DNA of 64,000 nt from Hyphomicrobiales bacterium (GCA_900470095.1 UBZM01000002.1:87700-151699); one strand, 5' to 3'. Positions 39,645-50,694 are shown, counted from the stretch's first letter. The notes: generated by a model from the letters alone, not told the origin. Translations and numbers: made by a program.

Positions 39645-40569
39645 AAAGGAGATCCGCAATGAGGTTGAAGAAAACGACGAGGCAGGCGAAGACGAAGGTC
39701 ACCGCCATGACGACAGGGGTGTCGTTGGCGAGAATCGCCGTGATCAGCAGCGAGCCGATGCCGGGCACCCGGAAGATCTGTTCCGTGACGATGGCGCCGC
39801 CGAATACCGCCGGCATCTGCAGCGCTACCAGCGTGACGACCGGGATCAGCGCGTTGCGCGCCACATGCCGTATCGTCACCTTCGTCTCGCTGAGGCCCTT
39901 TGCCCGGGCGGTGGTGACATAGTCGAGCCTGACGACGTCGAGCACGGCGGAGCGCACATAGCGCGTATAGGAGGCTGCCTGAAAGAGACCGAGCACCAGG
40001 ATCGGCATCAGCGCCTGCCGCATCATCTCCCAGTACCAGCGCCAGCCTGTCGCCGCGATATCGGAGCGATAGACGAAGGGCAGCCAGTCCAGCTTGATCG
40101 AGAACAGCAGGATGAAGAGCAGGCCGGTGAAGAAGGTCGGCAGCGAGAAACCGACGAAGGCGAGCGTGTTGGCGATCTGGTCGAAGACCGAATAAGGCCG
40201 CGTCGCAGCATAGATGCCGACCGGCAGCGCGATCGCAAGCGCCAGCAGCTGCGAGCTGCCAACGACGAAGAGCGTCGTCGGGACCCGCTGCAGGATGAGA
40301 TCATCGACATTGATTCGGCTGGCGAAAGAAAAGCCCCAGTCGCCTTGGACCATGGCTGTCAGCCAGCGCACATAACGCACCATCACCGGATCATCGATGC
40401 CGAACTTCGCGCGCAGCGCCATTCGGACTTCGGGAGGCACATTGGGATTGGTCGCGAGCTCCTCGAACGGGTCGCCAGGCGCCAGCGCGAGAACCGTAAA
40501 CAGGATCAGGCTGATGCCTAGAAGGCTCGGAATAGCGATGAGCAATCGCCTTATGAGGTAACTCGCCAT
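39610..40569 (-). CDS. Oligopeptide-type ABC transporter permease (DppB type)
   Basis: The 319-residue permease opens with YLIRRLLIAIPSLLGISLILF, the standard DppB start. It shows the EAA loop DYVTTARAKGLSETKVTIRHVARNALIPVV and the late GGAIVTEQIFRVPGIGSLL. About six membrane segments form half of the inner-membrane channel. It overlaps the DppC-type gene and is separated from the binding-protein gene upstream by 168 bases containing a strong hairpin. Confidence 0.92.
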   Translation of the reverse strand: MASYLIRRLLIAIPSLLGISLILFTVLALAPGDPFEELATNPNVPPEVRMALRAKFGIDDPVMVRYVRWLTAMVQGDWGFSFASRINVDDLILQRVPTTLFVVGSSQLLALAIALPVGIYAATRPYSVFDQIANTLAFVGFSLPTFFTGLLFILLFSIKLDWLPFVYRSDIAATGWRWYWEMMRQALMPILVLGLFQAASYTRYVRSAVLDVVRLDYVTTARAKGLSETKVTIRHVARNALIPVVTLVALQMPAVFGGAIVTEQIFRVPGIGSLLITAILANDTPVVMAVTFVFACLVVFFNLIADLLYGWLDPRISFR

Positions 40570-40690
40570 GTACAGGTCTCTGTCAGCGTGCGGATCGGGA
40601 CCGTAAACCGGAACCGAAGGATGCAGGGAGCGACGAAGATGCCCCTGCGATGATCCGGCTCCGGCCGGTCAATGAACGGTCGGTACTCCT

Positions 40691-40723
40691 CCTTAGCGAG
40701 AGCGCATTGCGCCTTCGCTAAGG
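40691..40723 (-). promoter_or_regulatory. Stem-loop between binding-protein and permease genes
   Basis: CCTTAGCGA (40691-40699) pairs with TCGCTAAGG (40715-40723), with an inner GCGC/GCGC pairing. It begins 15 bases after the binding-protein stop. Hairpins here often stabilise the binding-protein mRNA or reduce read-through into the permeases, matching the need for excess binding protein. Confidence 0.5.
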
Positions 40724-40737
40724 GATTGCCGCTTCTA

Positions 40738-42525
40738 CTAGCTGCGATACCAGCTCGCCAGTCGCCAGACGTCACTGTCCCAGCCGCTATATTTCGGCAC
40801 TAGGTTGTTGGCCGCCGCAGCGACGCGCGTGCGCGACAGGAGCGGCAGGATGACATTGGCTTCGCAGAAGGCCTCATCGACCTTGATCAGCAGCGCGGCG
40901 CGCTTGGCCGGGTCGAGTTCTTTCTGCGCCGCCTTGTAGGCGTCGTCTGCTTCCTTGCTGGCGTAGCGCGAGACGTTGCGGCCGAGCCACTTGTTCTCCT
41001 TGTTGGCGATCTCCCAGGAGGTGAACTGGTTCAGGAAGCGCTCCGGATCAGGCTGCGGCTGCGTCGTGGTGTACATCTCCATGTCGCAGTAGAGCTTGGT
41101 GTAGGTGTCGGGGTTGGCGACGTCCGAGGAGAAGAACACGGACGCGGTCACCGACTTCAGCTCGAGATCGATGCCGGCGCGCTGGCAGGCCTGCTTGATG
41201 ATCGCCTGGGTCTTCTGGCGCGGCGCATTGATCGAGGTCTGGAAGACGTATTTCAGCTTCTTGCCATCCTTCTCGCGGATGCCGTCGGCGCCCTTCTTCC
41301 AGCCGGCGTCGTCGAGGATCTTGTTGGCCTTCTCGACGCTGAACTCGTATTTTAGCTTCTTCGACTTGAACATTTTCGGCTCGTTGACGAAGCTCGCCGT
41401 CGCCGTGCCGCCGCGGCCATAGATGAATTTCTGGATCGAATCGCGGTCGATCAGCAGGTTGATCGCCTGACGCACGGCCGGATCGCTGAGCGTCGGATGC
41501 TTGGTCTTGACGCTCGAACGCTCGCCATCGACCTCGGTCCACGGATCCGTCGTGTTGAGGATGATGAACTCGATATTGCCGCTTGGAACCGCCAGCACGC
41601 GCCCGCGCCCACCGGTCTCCATGCGCTTGAGGATCTCGTCCTCGACCAGCATGTTCCAGGCATAGTCGAACTCGCCGGTCTGCAGCACGGCGCGCGCCGC
41701 CGAGACTGCGTCGCCGCCGCCCTTGACCTCGATCGTGTCGAAATGCGGCTGGTTCTTGACGTGATAATCGGGGTTGCGCTCGCCGGTGACGATGTCACCT
41801 GGCTTGAAGTCGACGAACTTGTAGGGGCCGGTGCCGACGGGCTTCAGATTGGCCGGAGCCTCGCGCGACTTGGCCCCCTTGAACTCGCCGAAATGGTGCT
41901 TCGGGATGATCATGCCGGCGACGCCGACGAAGGCATCGGCCCAGAACGGCGTTGCCTCGGCGAAAATGACCTTGACGGAGTGATCGTCGACCTTCTCGAC
42001 CTTGATGTCCTTGTAGGAGCCGGTGGTGTAGGCGGCGGTGGCCGGATCGGCAGCATATTCCCAGTTGAAGACGACGTCGTCAGCGGTGAACGGCTTGCCG
42101 TCATGCCATTTGACGCCCTGCTTCAGTTTCCACGTCACCGACTTGCCGTCGGCCGAGAGACCGCCATTCTCCTTGGAAGGGACTTCGGCAGCGAGGCACG
42201 GAATGAGATTGCCTTCGGCATCCCAGCCGGCGAGCGGTTCATAGAAGACGCGCGAGGCCTCCTGGTCCTTGGTGCCAGAGGCGAAATGCGGGTTCAGCAG
42301 GGTCGGCGCCTGCCAGAGCAGGATCTTCAGCGGCCCGCCGCCACCGGCCTTGGTCGGCTTGTAGTCGTCGACCGGCTGCGCCATCGCGACGCCGTTCCAG
42401 GCCAGCATCTGGGTTGCGATCGGTGCGCTCAGTCCCAGCGCCACCATCTTCTGCACGAAGGAGCGCCGCGACTGGCCACCTTCCTTCACATCCGCGATCA
42501 AACCTCGCAGGTCGTGTTCGTTCAT
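40738..42525 (-). CDS. Oligopeptide-type ABC transporter substrate-binding protein (Tat-exported)
   Basis: The SBP_bac_5 protein has about 595 residues. The N-terminus carries a twin-arginine motif (GQSRRSFVQKMVALG) and hydrophobic region, suggesting folded export through Tat, which is unusual for this family. The mature part shows LKILLWQAPTLLNPHFASGT, VTWKLKQGVKWHDGKPFTADDVVFNW and the late RDSIQKFIYGRGG. GGAGGG precedes the ATG at 42525. It is the first gene of the importer operon. The ligand is unknown; peptides or amide-linked compounds are likely, given the AbgB-like hydrolase next door. Confidence 0.9.
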   Translation of the reverse strand: MNEHDLRGLIADVKEGGQSRRSFVQKMVALGLSAPIATQMLAWNGVAMAQPVDDYKPTKAGGGGPLKILLWQAPTLLNPHFASGTKDQEASRVFYEPLAGWDAEGNLIPCLAAEVPSKENGGLSADGKSVTWKLKQGVKWHDGKPFTADDVVFNWEYAADPATAAYTTGSYKDIKVEKVDDHSVKVIFAEATPFWADAFVGVAGMIIPKHHFGEFKGAKSREAPANLKPVGTGPYKFVDFKPGDIVTGERNPDYHVKNQPHFDTIEVKGGGDAVSAARAVLQTGEFDYAWNMLVEDEILKRMETGGRGRVLAVPSGNIEFIILNTTDPWTEVDGERSSVKTKHPTLSDPAVRQAINLLIDRDSIQKFIYGRGGTATASFVNEPKMFKSKKLKYEFSVEKANKILDDAGWKKGADGIREKDGKKLKYVFQTSINAPRQKTQAIIKQACQRAGIDLELKSVTASVFFSSDVANPDTYTKLYCDMEMYTTTQPQPDPERFLNQFTSWEIANKENKWLGRNVSRYASKEADDAYKAAQKELDPAKRAALLIKVDEAFCEANVILPLLSRTRVAAAANNLVPKYSGWDSDVWRLASWYRS

Positions 42526-42726
42526 AAATACCCTCCGCCAATCGGCAACTGACAAAACTCCGGAGGTCTTGCGCCCCCTGCTCTTCCCTCAATCAGCCGC
42601 CAGCAAGGCATGTGCCAAAGAGCGCGTCAACCATGCAGCGCAGCGCCTTGCAGTCCCGCTTGGAACTGACTGGACGAGACTCTCCCGGCTTGCTCAAATG
42701 CCGAAACCCTTAGAAGCGAGATAAAA

Positions 42727-44145
42727 ATGGACAATCGAAACGACCTCTGGCGCCAGGTTGACGCAAGCAAGGAGCGCTTCATTGCGCTGAGCGAACGGGT
42801 CTGGGGCATGCCCGAGGTCTGCTATACCGAAGAGCGCTCCGTGGCCGAACACGTCGCCGAGCTCCGCCACCAGGGCTTTCGAATCACCGAGAACGTCGCC
42901 GATATCCCCACCGCCGTCATCGGCGAGGCCGGCGAAGGCGGCCCGGTCATCGCCTTCCTCGGCGAGTATGACGCACTGCCCGGCCTCAGCCAGGAGGCCG
43001 GTATTGCCACGCACCAGCCGCTCCAGGATGGCGGGCATGGCCATGGCTGTGGGCATAACCTGCTCGGCTCCGCTGCACTGCTCGCCGCCACCGCGATGAA
43101 GAACTGGCTGGCCGAGAACAGGATTCCGGGGCGCGTGCGCTACTATGGCTGCCCGGCCGAGGAAGGCGGCGCAGCCAAGGCCTTCATGGTTCGCTCAGGC
43201 GCCTTCGACGACGCCGATGTCGCGATTTCCTGGCACCCGTCGAGCTTCTGGGAGGTCACCCCTCCCCTCTCGCTCGCCAACACGCGGGCCGATTTCATCT
43301 TCACCGGCCGCGCCGCCCATGCTGCGGCCTCGCCGCATCTCGGCCGCAGCGCGCTCGACGCCGTCGAGTTGATGAGTGTCGGCGTCAACTACATGCGCGA
43401 GCACATGCCAAGCGATGCGCGCGTGCATTACGCGCTGCTTGATACGGGTGGCATCGCCCCCAACGTCGTCCAGGCGCATGCCCGCGTCCGCTACTCGATT
43501 CGCGCGCGCGATTTGCCCGGCATGCTCGAGCTCGTCGAACGCGTCCGCAAGATCGCCGAAGGCGCGGCCTTGATGACCGAGACCAAGATGGAGATGCGCA
43601 TCATCAGCGCTGTCTCGAACGTGGTCGGCAACACCCCGCTCGAAACGGCGATGCACGGCATTCTCGAGGAGCTCGGCGCGCCGCATTTCGACGAGACCGA
43701 CCGCGCTTTTGCCCGCGATATCCGCTCGACGCTCTCGCCCCAGGAGATCGCTTCCTCCTGGCGCTCGATCGGCCTGCCTGAGACCGACGCTCCGCTGGCC
43801 GATTTCGTCGTCCCGCTCGACGCGCCGCGCAATCCAATGATCGGCTCGACGGATGTCGGCGATGTCAGCTGGGTCGTGCCGACGGTTCAGGCTCACGCGC
43901 CAACCGTCGCGATCGGCACGCCTTTCCACACCTGGCAGGTGGTGGCGCAGGGCAAGAGCCCGGCCGCGCACAAGGCCATGGTCCAGGTTGCCAAGGCGAT
44001 GGCAGCGACCGGAGCCGCCGTGCTCTCGGACCCTGCCCTGATGGCTGCGGCAAAGGCTGACCTGAAGACCCGCGTGGGCAAAGACGGCTATGTTTCGCCG
44101 CTTCCCGCCGAAGTGAAGCCGCCGCTGAACATGTCGCGCGGCTGA
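42727..44145 (+). CDS. M20-family amidohydrolase, AbgB-like
   Basis: The 472-residue enzyme belongs to the M20D aminoacylase/AbgB group and hydrolyses amide bonds such as N-acyl-amino acids or p-aminobenzoyl-glutamate. Metal ligands are visible in GHGHGCGHNLLGSA and PAEEGGAAKAF. The dimerisation domain carries FTGRAAHAAASPHLGRSALDAVEL, and the final ligand region is GTPFHTWQVVAQG. It is divergent from the first importer operon, so it may process the imported substrate. No signal peptide, so it acts in the cytoplasm. Confidence 0.86.
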   Translation: MDNRNDLWRQVDASKERFIALSERVWGMPEVCYTEERSVAEHVAELRHQGFRITENVADIPTAVIGEAGEGGPVIAFLGEYDALPGLSQEAGIATHQPLQDGGHGHGCGHNLLGSAALLAATAMKNWLAENRIPGRVRYYGCPAEEGGAAKAFMVRSGAFDDADVAISWHPSSFWEVTPPLSLANTRADFIFTGRAAHAAASPHLGRSALDAVELMSVGVNYMREHMPSDARVHYALLDTGGIAPNVVQAHARVRYSIRARDLPGMLELVERVRKIAEGAALMTETKMEMRIISAVSNVVGNTPLETAMHGILEELGAPHFDETDRAFARDIRSTLSPQEIASSWRSIGLPETDAPLADFVVPLDAPRNPMIGSTDVGDVSWVVPTVQAHAPTVAIGTPFHTWQVVAQGKSPAAHKAMVQVAKAMAATGAAVLSDPALMAAAKADLKTRVGKDGYVSPLPAEVKPPLNMSRG

Positions 44146-44157
44146 GACAAAAAACAA

Positions 44158-44184
44158 TCCCCAGCCGCCGCTGGCGGCTGGGGA
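44158..44184. terminator. Bidirectional-type terminator hairpin between convergent genes
   Basis: TCCCCAGCCGCC (44158-44169) pairs perfectly with GGCGGCTGGGGA (44173-44184) around a GCT loop. On the minus strand it is followed by TTGTTTTTTG, a proper intrinsic terminator for the hydrolase/importer operon. It lies 12 bases past the stop of the AbgB-like gene, so it may serve that gene too, less efficiently. Confidence 0.8.
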
Positions 44185-44235
44185 CAACTTTCGGATCCAA
44201 ATCGTAGCGGATGCACGCCGCGACGAACAAGAACC

Positions 44236-45107
44236 TCAGAGAACCGGAGCGGCCTGCTGGCCCAACTCCTCGGCTGAGGGAATACGGCCGCCCTCGAACC
44301 AGTAGGCCGCCGCGGCACGCGACATTGCCGCGCCGTCATGGCCGATTCCGTTCACCGTGATCAACTGCCAGTTGCAGGGCAGCCCGAGCCGGGCCGCCTC
44401 GCGCTTGGCGAAGTCGAGCATGAAATGAGCCCGCCCGTAGCGATGCGGCCCCTGAGCCAGCGCCTCGGCCTGCGACGGCAGGTTCGGATCGGCGGTAGCG
44501 ATGTCCTGGTCTCCCGCGAAAATGATCATCGGATAGGCAAGCCAACGCGCCAGCGCCGCCTGATCCAGTCCGAGCTCACCGAGGCCTTCCGGAAAACTCC
44601 TGTCGAGGCAAGGCAATGTGTACCAGCCCGGATTGGAGGCCATCGCCGCCTCGAAGGGCTTCGCGCCTTGCGTCGCCAGCATCCGATGGACGAACTGACC
44701 GCCGGCCGAATGGCCGAAGATGCGGATCACCGGACGGTCGATCACGCCGCCAGCGCGCAGCGCCTCGAGCACGCGTTGCGGCACGGAATAGAGCCAGTTG
44801 TCGCGTGCCGCGATCGTACCGCCGGCATCGAGTACGAGCCCGTTATTATAGCCTTCGGCCTGCGGAAAATGCTCGTTGGAAAAGGTCGGAGCCACGATCA
44901 GGATGCCGTGCTTCTCCGCGGCATCAATCCAGAAATCGCGGTACTCGTCGCCATTGCGCAGCATGCCGTGCTGCACGACCACCACCGGGTCGTTCGGCTT
45001 GTGACCGGCAGGACGATAGATATTGACCTCGAGCGGCCTGTCGGGATGGAAGCGATCGACGAAAGGCAGGGTGCTGCGGCCGATAGCGGGCGTGAGCGAA
45101 GCGGTGG

Positions 45108-45111
<4 letters not shown>
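44236..45111 (-). CDS. Alpha/beta hydrolase
   Basis: The 291-residue alpha/beta hydrolase fold protein has the early strand VVVVQHGMLRNGDEYRDFW, the nucleophile elbow IFGHSAGGQFVHRML (Ser in GHSAGG), a possible acidic residue in FAGDQDIATADP, and the catalytic His in VNGIGHDGAAM. No signal peptide, so cytoplasmic. Its ATG overlaps the stop of the DppF-type ATPase (ATGA), so it is the last gene of the second importer operon, and likely opens an ester or amide in the imported compound. Confidence 0.8.
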
Positions 45112-46111
<1,000 letters not shown>

Positions 46112-46115
<4 letters not shown>

Positions 46116-47092
46116 GCTGCCTCTCCCTGCGGAACCGGGTTGTGGCAGCGGAAACTGCGCTCGGCGGTCCCGGTCGGTGTCGGATCCTGCTCCGCGCAGA
46201 TCGGTTGGACACGGTTGCAGCGGGGACGGAATGGGCAGCCGCTCGGGCGCCCATCGATCCGCGGTGCGACGCCGTCGATCTGGTTCAGGCGTTCACCCGG
46301 CTCGACCATCGCGGCCGAGGAATTCAGCAGACCAAGCGTATAAGGATGCCGCGGCTGATCGAGCACGGAGTCGACAGGACCGATCTCGACGACACGGCCG
46401 GCATACATCACGGCGACCCGGTCCGCGAGTTCGGCGACGACCGCGAGATCATGGGTGATCCACAACACCGCGGTACCGGTTTCACGGCTGAGCTTCTGGA
46501 CCTCGAACAGGATCTGGCTCTGGATTGTGACGTCGAGCGCGGTAGTCGGCTCGTCGGCGATGATCAGGTCGGGTGCATTCAGCAATGCAGTCGCAATCGC
46601 GACGCGCTGGCGCATGCCGCCCGAGAACTCATGCGGGAACTGCTTGAGCCGCGCCTCCGGCGACGAGATGCCGACGCGTGCCAGCGCCTTGGCCGCCTCG
46701 CTCAGCGCCTCCGCGCGGCTGCACTGGCGATGCTCCAGGATCGCCTCGCTCATCTGCTCACCGATGCTGAGCACCGGGTTCAGCGTCATCAGCGGATCCT
46801 GGAAGATCATGGCGATGCGGTCGCCGCGCAGCTTGCGCAGCCGCTCTTCGGACGCCTCGCGAAGATTCTCACCGGCGAAGGTGATCTCGCCGGCAACGAT
46901 CTCGCCCGGCGGATCGATGAGCTGGACCAGCGAGAAACCGGTCACCGACTTGCCGGAACCGGATTCTCCGACCAGCCCGAGCACCTCGCCGCGCGCGACG
47001 CTGAGATCGACGCCGTCGACAGCCGGCCAGGCGCCATCGAGCGCGTGGAAGACGGTCCTGAGCCCCCGGACCTCGAGAAGCGGAGCACTCAT
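46112..47092 (-). CDS. Oligopeptide-type ABC transporter ATPase (DppD type)
   Basis: The 326-residue protein starts LLEVRGLRTVFHALDGAWPA and has Walker [15 protein letters not shown], signature [14 protein letters not shown] and Walker [14 protein letters not shown]. The C-terminus carries GCPFRPRCNRVQPIC, the cysteine motif usual in DppD. The frame continues upstream past 47092, but the ATG there overlaps the permease stop by ATGA and gives the family start. It partners the DppF-type ATPase. Confidence 0.93.
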
Positions 47093-47997
47093 GAGCGCAC
47101 GTTGAAGCTGCGGCGCAGGCGGTCGCCGACAAGATTGAGCGACATGATGAGCAGCACCAGCGCGATGCCGGGGAATACCGCGATCCAGTATTCGCCGGAG
47201 AGGAGGAATTCGAAGCCGTTGGCGATCAGCAGTCCGAGCGAAGGCTGCGTCACGGGCACGCCGACGCCGAGGAAGGACAGGGTCGCCTCCAGCGTGATCG
47301 CGCTCGCGATGCTGATCGAGGCCACCACGAGCACCGAGCCGACCGAGTTCGGCAAGAGATGCGCCAGCATGATATGTCGGGTCGGCAGGCCGAAATTCAG
47401 CGCCGCCTCGATATACTCCTTGCGGCGCTCGACCAGGGCAGCAGCGCGCATCAATCGTGCATATTGCGCCCATTGCACCAGCACGATCGCGAAGATCACC
47501 TTGTCGACGCCGCGGCCGATCGAGGCGAGCAGCACGAGCGCAATCAGGATGGACGGAAAGCCAAGCATGAAGTCGACGACGCGCATGATCACGGCATCGA
47601 CCGCGCCGCCGAACTGGGCGGCGAGCAATCCTGCAGTGATCCCGATGACGAGCGCGCCCGCGGTCGCCGTGAGGCCAACCATCAGGCTGGTTCGCAGCCC
47701 GTAGAGGATCGCGCTCAGCATGTCGCGGCCCTGGGCATCGCTGCCGAGCCAGTAAGTGATGCCGGTCATGCCGCTGTCACCAGGAGCCAGCCGGTTGTCC
47801 ATCACGCTCAGCGCGGCGAGGTCATGCGGGTTCTGCGGCGCGATGACGGGAGCGAGCACAGCGAGCATGACAAGGATGCCGAGCAGGATCGCGGCGCCGC
47901 GCGTCGTCGGCCGGTTCCGGATCCGGCGCAGCACCTTCTCGCGCAGGGGCGTGTCGGCATAGGCCGGCACGACAGGGGCTTTCGCCGGCGCGCTCAT
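47089..47997 (-). CDS. Oligopeptide-type ABC transporter permease (DppC type)
   Basis: The 302-residue permease has a cytoplasmic N-terminus with LREKVLRRIRNRPTTRGAAI, a first membrane segment, then the conserved ITYWLGSDAQGRDMLSAILY. The EAA loop is EYIEAALNFGLPTRHIMLAHLLPN, and LEATLSFLGVGVPVTQPSLG is the usual late motif. It overlaps both neighbouring genes by ATGA and pairs with the DppB-type permease encoded before it. Confidence 0.92.
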   Translation of the reverse strand: MSAPAKAPVVPAYADTPLREKVLRRIRNRPTTRGAAILLGILVMLAVLAPVIAPQNPHDLAALSVMDNRLAPGDSGMTGITYWLGSDAQGRDMLSAILYGLRTSLMVGLTATAGALVIGITAGLLAAQFGGAVDAVIMRVVDFMLGFPSILIALVLLASIGRGVDKVIFAIVLVQWAQYARLMRAAALVERRKEYIEAALNFGLPTRHIMLAHLLPNSVGSVLVVASISIASAITLEATLSFLGVGVPVTQPSLGLLIANGFEFLLSGEYWIAVFPGIALVLLIMSLNLVGDRLRRSFNVRS

Positions 47998-48971
47998 GCC
48001 ATGTCTCCAGTCAGCTTCACGCGCGGATCGAGCGCGGCATAGAGGATATCGACGAGGAAGTTCACCGTGACGAAGAGCAGGGTCGCCAAGAGCACATAGG
48101 CGACGACGACCGGCCGATCGAGCTGGTAGATCGAGTCGATCAGGAGCTTGCCCATGCCGGGCCAGGCAAAGACCGTCTCGGTGATGGTGGAGAAGGCGAC
48201 GAGGCTGCCGAACTCGATGCCGACCACCGTCACGACCGGGATCAGGATATTGCGCAGCACGTGCCGACCGACGATGCGCTTGCGGCGCACACCTTTGGCA
48301 CGGGCATATTTCACATAGTCCTGCGTCATCGTCTCGGTCGTGCCGGCCGCGACCAGGCGGATCATCAGTGCCGTATTGGGGATGGCGAGATTGAGCGCCG
48401 GCAGGATCAGATGCTGCAGCCCGTCCAGCGTGAGCAGGCTGGTCTGCACGCCGAGCACGGAGACGGTTTCGCCGCGACCCGCCGTCGGCAGCCAGCCAAG
48501 CACGACCGCAAAGAGCAGGATCAGCATCATGCCCTTCCAGAAATTTGGAAGGGAGTAGCCGAGCACAGTGCTGGCCATGATGATCCGCGATGGGCGGCTG
48601 TCGGGATCAAGTCCCGCGAGCAGTCCGAGCGGCACTCCGACCGTGACGGCCAGCGTCATCGCCAGCAGCACGAGTTCGAAGGTCGCGGGCAGACGGGCGA
48701 GGATCAGCTCGATCGCGGGCACGCCATGCACGAAGGAGCGCCCGAGATCGCCCCTCAGGGCATTGCCCATGAAGGTGAAATACTGCTGCCAAACCGGCAG
48801 GTCGAGGCCGAGCCGTTTGATCAGGGCCGCGCGCTCGGCGGCACTGACCTGTGGCGAGACCAGGAGCTCGATCGGGTCTCCGATGCCATAGACGGCGAAG
48901 AAAACCACGACCGAGACCGCGAGCAGAACGATGACGCTCTGGATCAGCCGCTGCAAAACATAGGCGGTCAT
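47994..48971 (-). CDS. Oligopeptide-type ABC transporter permease (DppB type)
   Basis: The 325-residue permease begins YVLQRLIQSVIVLLAVSVVVF and has the EAA loop DYVKYARAKGVRRKRIVGRHVLRNIL and FSTITETVFAWPGMGKLL. About six membrane segments are visible. It follows the binding-protein gene by 41 bases and overlaps the DppC-type gene by four bases. Together the five genes from 44236 to 48971 plus the binding protein form a full import and hydrolysis operon. Confidence 0.92.
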   Translation of the reverse strand: MTAYVLQRLIQSVIVLLAVSVVVFFAVYGIGDPIELLVSPQVSAAERAALIKRLGLDLPVWQQYFTFMGNALRGDLGRSFVHGVPAIELILARLPATFELVLLAMTLAVTVGVPLGLLAGLDPDSRPSRIIMASTVLGYSLPNFWKGMMLILLFAVVLGWLPTAGRGETVSVLGVQTSLLTLDGLQHLILPALNLAIPNTALMIRLVAAGTTETMTQDYVKYARAKGVRRKRIVGRHVLRNILIPVVTVVGIEFGSLVAFSTITETVFAWPGMGKLLIDSIYQLDRPVVVAYVLLATLLFVTVNFLVDILYAALDPRVKLTGDMA

Positions 48972-49012
48972 TGCGTTTAATCGACTCTGCTACGCTTACT
49001 GGATGACTGGAC

Positions 49013-50626
49013 TTACTTGGCGACCGGCTTCACCGACATCGCCAGCATGAACTGGTCGGCGCGGCCGGTGACATTCAGGTCGGACTTGAAGGCCCAGATG
49101 CCGCTTTCGAAATGCAGCGGGATGAACGCACCGTCGGCGAGCACCAGCTTGCCGGCCTCCTGCAGCAGTTCAGCGCGCTTGGCATCGTCGAGCGTCGTCA
49201 CGGCAGTGCGGATCACCTTGTCGAACGCGTCGTTCTTGTAACCGCCATAGTTCGAGCCGCCGAGGGTCTTCTCGTCGTTCGGGGTCGGCGGCCACTGGCG
49301 CAGGAAGGACGCGGCCTCACCGGTGCCGGACCCCCAGCCGCCGAGCGCGACGCTGAATTCCTTCTTGGCGCGGCGCGGGAAATAGATCGCGCGCGTCATC
49401 GCATCAACCTCGGTCTTGATGCCGATCTGGGTCAGGTACTGCGCGACAGCCTGGGTGATCTGGCTGTCATTGATGTAGCGGTCATTGGTCGAGGACAGCG
49501 TCAGCTGGAAGCCCTTGGCATAGCCTGCCTCGGCCATCAGCTTCTTGGCGGCAGCCGGGTCATAGGCCAGCTTCGGCGGGTTCGGCAGCGTGCCGAACAT
49601 GCCGGTCGGCAAGAACTGGTAGGCCGGCTCTGCCGCACCGTCCATGATCCGCTTGACGATCGCGTCACGATCGATGGCGAGCGACATCGCCTTGCGGACG
49701 CGGGGGTCCTTGAGCGGGTTCTTGCCGTCTTCGGCTTTGACGAAGGGGCTCTGGTCGCGGGCCACGTCGAGCTGGAAATACATCACGCGGGTCGAGGGCG
49801 TAACGACATGGCCGAAGCGCTTGTCACCCTTGATCCGGCCAAGGTCGCGTGCTGCGGGGTTCTCGATGACATCGTAGTCACCGGCAAGCAGTCCGGCGAG
49901 GCGCGGGCCGGCATTGGTCACGGGCAGCAGGCGCACGGTCGCCCAAGGTTCGGCTTTGCCCCAGTAGCTCGGGTTACGCTCGAGTTCGATCGACGAGCCG
50001 CGAACATAGGATTTCAGCTTGTAGGGGCCCGTGCCGATCGCGAGGCTGCCGTCATTGAAACCGCTCACGGCCGGCCAGGCGCCTGTCACGCCGCAGTTCT
50101 TGGGAACGTCATAGCTGATCGGGCCATGCTCGACGATCGAAGCCGAGAGGATGCTGAGGCTCGAAAGCAGGTTCGGCATCAGCGGTTCGGGATTGATCGT
50201 GTTGATGATCAGCGTGTGAGCATCGGGCGCCTCGACCGACGCGAAGTTCCCGGTGATATCGGCGAAGGAATCGGAGACCTTGGTCTCGTTCTTCAGCGTG
50301 CGGCAGAACGTGAAGACCACGTCTTCCGCGGTGAAAGGCTTGCCGTTCGAGAAGGTGACGCCCTGGCGCAGCTTGAAGGTCCAGCGGTTCTTGCCGTCAT
50401 TCTCCCAGGAATTGGCGAGGCTGGGATGGAGCTTCTGCTTCTCATCCTGACGCACGAGCGAGTCGAAGATGTGCTGGGCCAGCGCATTGTTCGGCGTGAG
50501 ATCATGGTAATGCGGATCGACAGCCGTCGGCTCCGAAGCCAGCGCAATGCGCAGGGTCTGGGCCCAGGCCGGCGCGGCGGCAAGACAGGTTCCGGCCAAA
50601 GCCGCAACCATTAAGGATTTACGCAT
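49013..50626 (-). CDS. Oligopeptide-type ABC transporter substrate-binding protein
   Basis: The 537-residue SBP_bac_5 protein has a Sec signal peptide (MRKSLMVAALAGTCLAAAPA, cleaved after AWA). The mature start TLRIALASEPTAVDPHYHDL, then RWTFKLRQGVTFSNGKPFTAEDVVF and RVRKAMSLAIDRDAIVKRI are typical. The ATG at 50626 has GGAG at the right distance; longer upstream starts do not. It is the first gene of the second importer operon and is divergent from the RpiR-type regulator. The ligand is not known. Confidence 0.92.
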   Translation of the reverse strand: MRKSLMVAALAGTCLAAAPAWAQTLRIALASEPTAVDPHYHDLTPNNALAQHIFDSLVRQDEKQKLHPSLANSWENDGKNRWTFKLRQGVTFSNGKPFTAEDVVFTFCRTLKNETKVSDSFADITGNFASVEAPDAHTLIINTINPEPLMPNLLSSLSILSASIVEHGPISYDVPKNCGVTGAWPAVSGFNDGSLAIGTGPYKLKSYVRGSSIELERNPSYWGKAEPWATVRLLPVTNAGPRLAGLLAGDYDVIENPAARDLGRIKGDKRFGHVVTPSTRVMYFQLDVARDQSPFVKAEDGKNPLKDPRVRKAMSLAIDRDAIVKRIMDGAAEPAYQFLPTGMFGTLPNPPKLAYDPAAAKKLMAEAGYAKGFQLTLSSTNDRYINDSQITQAVAQYLTQIGIKTEVDAMTRAIYFPRRAKKEFSVALGGWGSGTGEAASFLRQWPPTPNDEKTLGGSNYGGYKNDAFDKVIRTAVTTLDDAKRAELLQEAGKLVLADGAFIPLHFESGIWAFKSDLNVTGRADQFMLAMSVKPVAK

Positions 50627-50666
50627 GGTGATCTCCGCTCCCAATGTGAACCATTTTGACAGCTTC

Positions 50667-50694
50667 ATTTTCGTTGGGTAGCAAACATGAAAAT
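50667..50694. promoter_or_regulatory. Inverted repeat between importer and RpiR-type regulator
   Basis: ATTTTC (50667-50672) and GAAAAT (50689-50694) form a 6-base inverted repeat in the 95-base divergent promoter region. TTTC/GAAA arms resemble sites used by RpiR/MurR regulators, so it is a candidate operator for the neighbouring regulator. The match is short. Confidence 0.4.

Noticed and set aside
46142..47704. A 520-codon open frame opposite ABC transporter genes
   Set aside because: It crosses two well-supported genes on the other strand and shows low-complexity Arg-rich sequence.
49112..50614. A 500-codon open frame opposite the second binding protein
   Set aside because: The binding protein has signal peptide, ribosome site and family motifs; the opposite frame has none.
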